Source: Pseudoalteromonas sp. MM1
Lineage (GTDB): Bacteria > Pseudomonadota > Gammaproteobacteria > Enterobacterales > Alteromonadaceae
Assembly (NCBI RefSeq): GCF_030296835.1
Contig: NZ_AP027922.1
Coordinates: 1,922,001-1,986,000, forward strand
Direction of reading: 5' to 3'
Length of the DNA stretch: 64,000 nt
A program made the position numbers and the translations under genes. The notes under the pieces are model-generated. The model saw only the letters and a program-made list of their open reading frames with translations. It searched no databases and was not told where the DNA came from. The stretch's first letter is position 1, and each line of letters starts with the position of its first letter. Shown one piece after another: positions 58,423 through 64,000 of this stretch.

Positions 58423-59670
58423 TTAACTTCTTAAAGTGAGTGTAATTGATACCACTGCATGATCGGTTGTTAAATCGTCTCGTTCGTATTCTGGGTTTAT
58501 TAAATGCCTGTCGTATGTATGATAATCGCTCACTTCATAAAAGCTATCATCGTAACTTGGGTCAAATTCACACGAGAGTAAAATATAATCAAGTACCGCA
58601 CTACTTGTTCCATAGTAATGGGTGGGGCTGCGCATAAATAACGGCGCAGTATTATTTATTTGCGAAGTAGCTTCGTTTATTGACTGTTGCAGCGCAGCAG
58701 AGCCATTACTTTGTTGATCATCTGTATGGCTCCCAGCGTTTTGCTGTGTATTAAACGCTGTATATTGGCTCATTTTTAGTGTTTTAAATAACTGCCACGC
58801 GTCATTTAAACAATATTTAGCAAGGTAGGCTTTAACGTCAAACGCTGGAGCAAATCGCAATGTGTTTGTGAGTAAGTGGCTAAGCACACCATCGGCAAGG
58901 TCGTTATTAAAATCGCCCATTAACACCATGGGGTGTTGGGTAGTTTCGCGACGGGCAATCATTTCTATCATGAGTAAGGTAGCTTCACTGCCGCGCTGCA
59001 CGGTTGATCTCCACGAGCCTGCAACATTAGCCTTTAATGTTTCTATTATGTTTTTCTCAGGCGTCAGCTCATTAGCAGAGATAGCCAATGCATTCGTGTT
59101 TATCTCAGGCTCTAACATTGGGCGTTTAGATTTAAAATGCACAACGTAGCAATCGGTACTACCTACATGAGGCAATGAAATAGTGGCTCTTAACACTTTA
59201 CGGCTAAACGTAAAGTCACTACAAAGGCCAAGTTCACTTGCAAGGGCATTACTGTGCTTAACCGCCTCTGTGGCAATTATAGGGAATTTAGAGGCTATGG
59301 CAACTACAGGGCTTTTATAAATAAAGTCATCAATCACCTCTGGTGTATCAACCACTGCAAAATATGTATAGCCTTGCTGCGCCATTAACGCTTTTAGCGA
59401 TTCAATACTAAACACCTCCTGAAAACCTATTACATCAGGCGCGTACTCATTTAAATAATCTACAATCCAGCGCTGTTTGCGTGCCCATTGCTCTGCGGTA
59501 TAAATTTTTTCAAAATCGTAATATGCATTAGGCGGCTCAAGGTAGTTAAATAAATTAAACGTGGCTATTTTAAATTGCGTGTTTTTAACTACAGGCTCGT
59601 TTAAATTAGTGGCAGGTTTAGTCTCAAGCGTAGTGTGGTGTAAAGTCGATTCAAAATTACTGATAACAAT
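58423..59670 (-). CDS. Endonuclease/exonuclease/phosphatase (EEP) family protein, start codon abnormal
   Basis: EEP-fold phosphodiesterase. Canonical reading begins only at GTG 59415 (330 residues), but the same frame continues upstream with clear family sequence: FKIATFNLFNYLEPP near 59570-59527, then IVDYLNEYAPDVIGFQEVF with the metal-binding Glu. This frame is open from just after a TAG (59676-59674) and has no ATG, GTG or TTG before 59415. An ATT at 59670 or an ACG at 59580 (ancestral ATG?) could serve. Downstream motifs include MGDFNNDLADG and the final TDHAVVSITL, so the catalytic part is intact. A TATAAT lies at 59700-59695 on this strand. It may be expressed from a weak start or be decaying. 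Confidence 0.75.
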   Translation of the reverse strand: MVISNFESTLHHTTLETKPATNLNEPVVKNTQFKIATFNLFNYLEPPNAYYDFEKIYTAEQWARKQRWIVDYLNEYAPDVIGFQEVFSIESLKALMAQQGYTYFAVVDTPEVIDDFIYKSPVVAIASKFPIIATEAVKHSNALASELGLCSDFTFSRKVLRATISLPHVGSTDCYVVHFKSKRPMLEPEINTNALAISANELTPEKNIIETLKANVAGSWRSTVQRGSEATLLMIEMIARRETTQHPMVLMGDFNNDLADGVLSHLLTNTLRFAPAFDVKAYLAKYCLNDAWQLFKTLKMSQYTAFNTQQNAGSHTDDQQSNGSAALQQSINEATSQINNTAPLFMRSPTHYYGTSSAVLDYILLSCEFDPSYDDSFYEVSDYHTYDRHLINPEYERDDLTTDHAVVSITLTLRS

Positions 59671-59807
59671 AGCCTAGCGAATTAAAGTGCGTTAATTATA
59701 CCCTAAAGGGTTTAAAGTTCTAAACCGTGAATTATTCTCAACATGCAATTTAAAGCCGAAATTTACGTTATACTGCCCTCCTCGTTATTAGCGCACACAT
59801 AGGTATT

Positions 59808-61070
59808 ATGAACTACTCAAACTTTGGTACTAAATTTACACAGCCCAACGGAATAACGCAGCTTATGGAAGATTTAGGCAGCGCTAACGCAAGCAATAAT
59901 CCAAATATTGTTATGCTAGGTGGCGGTAACCCCGCACACGTACCACAGGTTAATGCCGTATTTTTAGATGAATTACAAAAGCTAGTAGCCAGTAATAAAG
60001 TGTCGCAAGTGTTCGGTTTGTACGATGGCCCAACCGGTAACGATGAATTTAGAACAGCCCTTGCTAAACAGCTCAATAGCGAGTTTGACTGGGGCTTAAC
60101 ACCACAAAACATAGCACTGGGTAACGGCAGCCAAGCTAACTTTTTTGTATTGTTTAATATGTTAGCAGGCAAAATGAGTGACGGCAGTACCAAGCGTATT
60201 CTCTTCCCTCTTGCGCCTGAGTACGTAGGTTACGCCGACCAAGGTTTATCTGATGATATGTTTGTGGCTATAAAGCCCGACATTGAAATTTTAAATACAC
60301 CCAGTGGCTCTAAGCAATTTAAATACGTGATTGATTTTGACGCGGTTGAAAAAGTACTTGCTGAAGATAGCAGCATAAGCGCGCTGTGCGTATCGCGCCC
60401 TACCAACCCAACCGGTAATGTCATAACCGATGAAGAAGTACGCCACCTTGACGCCCTAGCGCACAAATATAATATTCCTCTCATTATTGATAACGCCTAT
60501 GGTGACCCTTTCCCGGGGTGTATTTACACCGATGCAAACCTTACTTGGAACTCAAACATAATATTATGTATGTCTCTTTCAAAATTGGGCTTGCCTGGCC
60601 TGCGCACTGGTATTGTGGTTGCCAATAACGAAATAATTAAAGCCATTGGCCGTGTTAACGGCTCTATGGTGTTATCGCCTAACGCTATTGGCCCAAGCCT
60701 AGTAACGCGCTTAATTAACGAAGGCGAATTACTGCCTTTGTGTAAAAATACTGTATTACCTTTTTATAAAAATAAAGCAGAGATAGCCATAAACCTGTTT
60801 GATGAAATTTTTGCAGACTTGCCTGTTTATTTACATAAACTCGAAGGCGCATTTTTTATGTGGCTATGGTTTAAAGACTCAAAAATAACCAGCGAAATGC
60901 TTTATCAAAAACTTAAAGAGCAAGATGTATATATAATTCCTGGTCATAACTTTTTTATTGGTATTGAAGATAGCTGGGAGCACAAGCACCAGTGCGTACG
61001 CATTAATTACGCCAACGATGAAACCAATCTCAGAAAAGGCTTAGAGGCAATTAAAGCGCTTATTATGTAG
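59808..61070 (+). CDS. avtA: Valine-pyruvate aminotransferase
   Basis: PLP aminotransferase of alanine/valine metabolism. 420 residues, matching E. coli AvtA along its length: GITQLMEDLG, IVMLGGGNPAHVPQ, LFPLAPEYVGYAD, CVSRPTNPTGNVITDEE, IDNAYGDPFPG, and the PLP-lysine segment CMSLSKLGLPGLRTGI. ATG at 59808; a TATACT at 59769-59774 may be its -10. Ended by a terminator. Confidence 0.95.
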   Translation: MNYSNFGTKFTQPNGITQLMEDLGSANASNNPNIVMLGGGNPAHVPQVNAVFLDELQKLVASNKVSQVFGLYDGPTGNDEFRTALAKQLNSEFDWGLTPQNIALGNGSQANFFVLFNMLAGKMSDGSTKRILFPLAPEYVGYADQGLSDDMFVAIKPDIEILNTPSGSKQFKYVIDFDAVEKVLAEDSSISALCVSRPTNPTGNVITDEEVRHLDALAHKYNIPLIIDNAYGDPFPGCIYTDANLTWNSNIILCMSLSKLGLPGLRTGIVVANNEIIKAIGRVNGSMVLSPNAIGPSLVTRLINEGELLPLCKNTVLPFYKNKAEIAINLFDEIFADLPVYLHKLEGAFFMWLWFKDSKITSEMLYQKLKEQDVYIIPGHNFFIGIEDSWEHKHQCVRINYANDETNLRKGLEAIKALIM

Positions 61071-61093
61071 TACTTTTAGTAAAATAGCTTAGC

Positions 61094-61131
61094 AAGGTGG
61101 CTAACACCTAAACGTTAGCTACCTTTTTAAT
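61094..61131 (+). terminator. Intrinsic terminator of avtA
   Basis: 12-bp stem AAGGTGGCTAAC / GTTAGCTACCTT (one G-U pair) followed by a T-rich run. Confidence 0.8.
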
Positions 61132-61139
61132 TTTTTAAC

Positions 61140-61586
61140 TCACTTTTTAGTGTTTAATACATTTGTTAACACAGCAAACAGCAAACCACCTGTAGCACCT
61201 GCTAATAATTGCATATAAAAGCCCCAACCCCGCGCACCTGCTATAATGTGAATATTCATAACCGACTCAATGGCCAGTAACACCACAGCAAAAGCAGTAA
61301 TACCCGCTGCAATAAATAACACCATACTGTATTGCTTAACTTTTTGAGTAAGCTTTGCAGTCACCAAAAACGCAATGGCAAGCGCTATGGCAATAATAGC
61401 GCCATAGGTAGGTAATAAACCTAACCAATCATCTAGCGTTAAATTGATACGATCGCTTATGCTTACTACTACGCCTACATTAACTAATTGATTGACAACG
61501 TATTGGCTATGAAACAAGCTAGCAAGGGTAAAGGTAAGTAACCAAGAAACTAAAAATATAGGGAGTACACGTGTTAAAAATGGCAT
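61140..61586 (-). CDS. Hypothetical four-helix membrane protein
   Basis: 148 residues, four hydrophobic helices (about 8-28, 50-78, 83-105 and 115-140). No family recognised. Its ATG (61586-61584) overlaps the 5' end of the divergent sugar dehydrogenase gene by up to 16 bases. Confidence 0.65.
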   Translation of the reverse strand: MPFLTRVLPIFLVSWLLTFTLASLFHSQYVVNQLVNVGVVVSISDRINLTLDDWLGLLPTYGAIIAIALAIAFLVTAKLTQKVKQYSMVLFIAAGITAFAVVLLAIESVMNIHIIAGARGWGFYMQLLAGATGGLLFAVLTNVLNTKK

Positions 61587-62758
61587 GGTTATCTCAACTT
61601 AAAATAAAGCTTTTTTCTTACAGTAGCAAAGGCTTGCAATGTAAACAACGACTCTCTCAGTTCGCACTATGTTTATATGTAGGGCTTTTTGCATCAACGG
61701 CCAGTGCAGCTGAATTACCTAAAGAGCAATACAGCACTCACACACTCGCAGCACATTTAAACTCGCCGTGGAGCATGGTTAAACTTCCAAACGGGACATG
61801 GCTAATCACAGAGCGCGACGGACACATTGTTATTGTAAAAAACAATCAGCAAACTAGAGTAAATTTAAACCTTGAAGGTTTATACGTTGCAGGCCAAGGC
61901 GGCTTACTGGATATAGTGCTGTCGCCTAATTTTAACACTACTAAAGAAGTTATATTTACTTATGCGCAAGGCACTGCTGAAGCTAACCGCCTTGTAATTG
62001 CCAAAGCCACCTTTAATGGCACTGACTTTTCAAAGCCTAACGTTATTTATAAAGTAGCGACTGATAAAAACACTCCACAGCATTACGCTGGCCGCGCCCT
62101 TATTTTACCCGACAACACCCTACTGTTTTCAACCGGTGATGGCTTTGATTTTAGAGAGCAAGCACAAGTGATAACCAGCCAACTAGGCAAACTATTGCGT
62201 ATAAATCTAGATGGCACTATCCCAAAAGATAACCCGTTTATTAATCACAAAAACCCCAATGCACACGCTGTTTACTCGCTCGGTCACCGTAACCCACAAG
62301 GCTTAGTATATGATTACGATACAGAGCAAATTGTCAGCCACGAGCACGGCCCCGCCGGTGGCGATGAGCTAAATTACTTAACGCCAGCTACCAACTACGG
62401 CTGGCCGGTGATCACCTATGGCAAAGATTACTCGCAAGCACGTATTTCACCCTTTACGGAATATAAAGGTATGCAAAAGCCAAACGTAGATTGGACGCCA
62501 TCAATCGCCCCATCGGGTATGGCGTATTACGGCACTAAACACACTGCATTTCCTTCACTTGCACAACATGTACTCATCACCACACTCGTTGATAAAAAGC
62601 TCTACAGCATTAATTTAGCTAATGGAAAATTCACCCAGTCTCACGTATTTCCACAAGCAGCAGGAAGATTAAGAGATGCTTATGTAACCACGCAAGGTAA
62701 TGTAGCAATATTAACCGATGGGAAAGATGCTGAACTTATATTGTTTAAAGCTAATTAA
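61571..62758 (+). CDS. PQQ-dependent aldose sugar dehydrogenase family protein
   Basis: Six-bladed propeller of the soluble aldose sugar dehydrogenase (YliI) family, oxidising sugars with PQQ in the periplasm. 395 residues; signal sequence about 25-46 after a long N-terminus. Motifs: NSPWSMVKLPNGTWLITERDG, GGLLDIVLSPNF, GHRNPQGLVYD, HEHGPAGGDELNYL and NYGWPVITYG. Start is GTG at 61571 with GGGAG or ATG at 61580. It overlaps the divergent membrane-protein gene at the 5' end. PQQ supply is not seen in this window. Confidence 0.88.
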   Translation: MLKMAWLSQLKIKLFSYSSKGLQCKQRLSQFALCLYVGLFASTASAAELPKEQYSTHTLAAHLNSPWSMVKLPNGTWLITERDGHIVIVKNNQQTRVNLNLEGLYVAGQGGLLDIVLSPNFNTTKEVIFTYAQGTAEANRLVIAKATFNGTDFSKPNVIYKVATDKNTPQHYAGRALILPDNTLLFSTGDGFDFREQAQVITSQLGKLLRINLDGTIPKDNPFINHKNPNAHAVYSLGHRNPQGLVYDYDTEQIVSHEHGPAGGDELNYLTPATNYGWPVITYGKDYSQARISPFTEYKGMQKPNVDWTPSIAPSGMAYYGTKHTAFPSLAQHVLITTLVDKKLYSINLANGKFTQSHVFPQAAGRLRDAYVTTQGNVAILTDGKDAELILFKAN

Positions 62759-63013
62759 TACACAAAGAAGGTTAGAGGCGCTTCGCTTTTAGATAAATAT
62801 ACCGGGTTATATTAGGACGGTTTAGGTATTTGTAATTTAATGTCTGAAGTCAATATTTGATCCCCCTTTATTTGAGCTGATGTTGTTTAAAGCGGATTAA
62901 TTCACAAAGAGGACTAGAGGCGCTTCGCTTTTAGAGAAATATAATGGGTTATATTAGGACGCTTTAGCTATTTGCAATTTGATGTCTGAAGTCAAGATTT
63001 GACCCCCTTTATT
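62754..63013. repeat. Direct repeat, two diverged copies 142 bases apart
   Basis: Copy 1 (62754-62871) and copy 2 (62896-63013) share about 117 aligned bases, with GAGGCGCTTCGCTTTTAG, GGGTTATATTAGGACG, TGTCTGAAGTCAA and CCCCCTTTATT, and one single-base indel near the end. Copy 2 directly abuts the transposase remnant. The second copy is followed by a 16-base tandem unit (63001-63016 / 63017-63032). Reads as duplicated 3' flank or end of the transposon. Confidence 0.8.
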
Positions 63014-63359
63014 CCTGACCCCCTTTATTCTCTTTTGCGTAAGTACGGTGCCTTTGCACAGCTTGTGCCACCGAATACCGAATAACAATCGCTTTATCAT
63101 TTAGCCTATTCGCTTTTTTATTATCAACATACAACACTAAGTGCGTATGATTGCTCATGACTGCAAAAGCACACACGTCAATACAAAATATCTTGGCTAA
63201 TTCAAGCAACTTATCTTCAACCCACCCTCGTCAATGCTCGTAAGATTGACCTGTAATGTGGTCTTCGCCACATAGAAAGGCTCGACGAACACAGCGCGAG
63301 ATACAGTGGTAATATTTTGTATCAACCAAACTTATTTGTCGCTTTCTTGCAATTGCCAT
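63009..63359 (-). pseudogene. REP-associated/IS200-like transposase remnant
   Basis: Opens with MAIARKRQISLVDTKYYHCI and SRCVRRAFLCGED, the start of a Y1-type (HUH) transposase family of marine gammaproteobacteria. After YEH at codon 42 an in-frame TGA (63233-63231) replaces a codon, then RGWVEDKLLELAKIF and FAVMSNHTHLVLYVDNKKA continue in the same frame. A 7-base tandem duplication at 63070-63083 (ACCGAAT twice on the plus strand) shifts the frame; removing it restores RWHKLCKGTVLTQK, the expected continuation. The C-terminus is missing. Inactive. Confidence 0.88.
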
Positions 63360-63378
63360 AAGACATCCTGCTTGTTTT

Positions 63379-63696
63379 TTATACTGATAAAAGCCTAGTA
63401 CTACGTTTGCTAAACTGCAAAATTAAGATGGGTGTCTTGTTTATTTTTGGGTGACTAATATCTTTTATACAACATTGAAGATCGGCATACGATTCTAAAG
63501 CTGAACGAAGGACAATAGGAACCGATGACATTCTATGATTATTCAAAAGTATTACTGCATCTAAGCATAATTCAGTAACTCTTATACACAAAGCGAGAAT
63601 GTATTTCTCTTGCAAGTTACTATGGCTTAAAGACTTAAATTTTTCATCTCGAAACTTTAGTAAACCTACCCAATCATCTACCTTACCAGAACTCAT
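63379..63696 (-). CDS. DUF5677-like protein, probably truncated
   Basis: 105 residues: MSSGKVDDWVGLLKFRDEKF, then EKYILALCIRVTELCLDAVILL and VPIVLRSALESYADLQCCIKD, the helical Arg-x-x-x-Glu pattern of DUF5677 or DUF6988-type proteins, which are commonly over 200 residues. The C-terminus after CCIKD runs into bases just upstream of the transposase ORF, so insertion of the element has probably cut the gene. ATG with AAGG upstream. Family name is tentative. Confidence 0.6.
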   Translation of the reverse strand: MSSGKVDDWVGLLKFRDEKFKSLSHSNLQEKYILALCIRVTELCLDAVILLNNHRMSSVPIVLRSALESYADLQCCIKDISHPKINKTPILILQFSKRSTRLLSV

Positions 63697-63719
63697 AGCT
63701 ACCTTGCTTTATAGCTTTT

Positions 63720-63816
63720 AAATAAGGGGCGCAGGCATGTGGGGCATAATGGCGAAGCCGCCCCGCATGTATGCGTCCCAACGAACGAAGTGAGTGACTT
63801 AATTTTTTTGTTATGT
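63720..63816 (-). other. Integron attC-like inverted repeat between two cassette-like genes
   Basis: Imperfect 20-base arms at 63726-63745 and 63760-63779 (16 of 20 match) around a 14-base loop holding GGCGAAGCC. On the reverse strand it is preceded by ACATAAC (63816-63810), matching the RYYYAAC core of attC, with the stop of the upstream gene inside it. The expected 3' core GTTRRRY is not clear (CTTATTT instead). So a degenerate attC or a different mobile repeat. Confidence 0.4.
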
Positions 63817-64000
63817 GCTACTTTGTTCTTCAAAAGAGAACCCCTTAAAAACAACCTTGAAGATAGAGCCTGAACGCATTTCAATTATATGGTTGTAAGC
63901 GTCGCCAGTAATACTAATGCGATGATCCAATATATCTCCATGGAAAGTGTCATTTGGGTTAAACCTATTTTCTGAACCTAAGAACTCATAGGCGACAACA
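63811..64000 (-). CDS. Unknown protein, 3' end only
   Basis: The reverse strand has an open frame from the window edge to TAA at 63813-63811. It reads VVAYEFLGSENRFNPNDTFH, then HRISITGDAYNHIIEMRSGS and FKVVFKGFSFEEQSST, about 62 residues with codon use like real protein. No family recognised; the start lies outside the window. The stop codon is inside the attC-like core ACATAAC, the arrangement of an integron gene cassette. Confidence 0.6.
   Translation of the reverse strand, partial: VVAYEFLGSENRFNPNDTFHGDILDHRISITGDAYNHIIEMRSGSIFKVVFKGFSFEEQSST

Noticed and set aside
63699..63884. 61-codon reverse frame
   Set aside because: Runs through the attC-like repeat in a frame different from the true partial gene ending at 63811.

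Overview
The window reads as chromosomal DNA of a marine gammaproteobacterium, most likely Pseudoalteromonas or a close Alteromonadales relative. The evidence is AT-rich coding DNA, the sdhCDA|gltA divergence, large NAD-specific GdhB, NhaC, DUF3466/DUF2835/DUF1302/DUF1329 families, and long stretches of gene order shared with Escherichia coli (comEC-msbA-lpxK-ycaR-kdsB; pyrD-zapC-rlmKL-uup; msrC-proQ-prc; rluE-nudJ-mnmA-hflD-purB). These assignments come from sequence reading and family knowledge; no database search was possible.

Layout. 1-2.8 kb: TCA-cycle genes (5' part of sdhA, sdhD, sdhC leftward; gltA rightward). 2.8-5.3 kb: sulfur and tRNA genes csdA-csdE, convergent with tcdA. 5.3-12 kb: a leftward lipid A/KDO block (msbA, lpxK, ycaR, kdsB) with a pseudouridine synthase, preceded by comEC; a DUF2062 gene diverges from comEC. 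12.5-20.3 kb: DUF3466 protein, uup, a glutaredoxin-like gene, rlmKL, zapC, pyrD. 20.4-25.2 kb: the 1613-residue glutamate dehydrogenase. 25.4-32.4 kb: a four-gene envelope cluster (DUF1302, DUF1329, YCF48-like, MMPL/RND transporter). 32.6-41.1 kb: DUF2835, pepN, nhaC, prc, proQ, a small acidic protein, msrC and a membrane protein. 41.2-41.5 kb: two tandem tRNA-Ser(UGA) genes.

41.7-50.9 kb is a rightward, translation-linked block (yccA, tusDCB, tusE, rluE, nudJ, mnmA, hflD, purB, roxA), interrupted by one leftward PAS-GGDEF gene. It holds most of the TusBCDE-MnmA relay for 2-thiouridine of the tRNA wobble base; with csdA/csdE/tcdA, rlmKL and the pseudouridine synthases, the window is rich in RNA modification. 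50.9-62.8 kb holds mostly single-gene units: GNAT, DUF4826-like, M28 peptidase, spermidine-synthase-like, GFA, lipoprotein, ABC exporter, MAPEG, an EEP-fold hydrolase without a normal start codon, avtA, a membrane protein and a PQQ-type sugar dehydrogenase.

62.75-64 kb is different in kind. It has a 142-bp-spaced direct repeat, a broken REP-associated-type transposase (in-frame TGA plus a 7-bp duplication), a probably truncated DUF5677-like gene, an integron attC-like inverted repeat, and the 3' end of an unknown gene whose stop codon lies inside the attC-like core. This is the accessory edge of the window. The best leads for unusual biology are that edge, the DUF1302/DUF1329/YCF48/MMPL cluster, and the start-less EEP gene.
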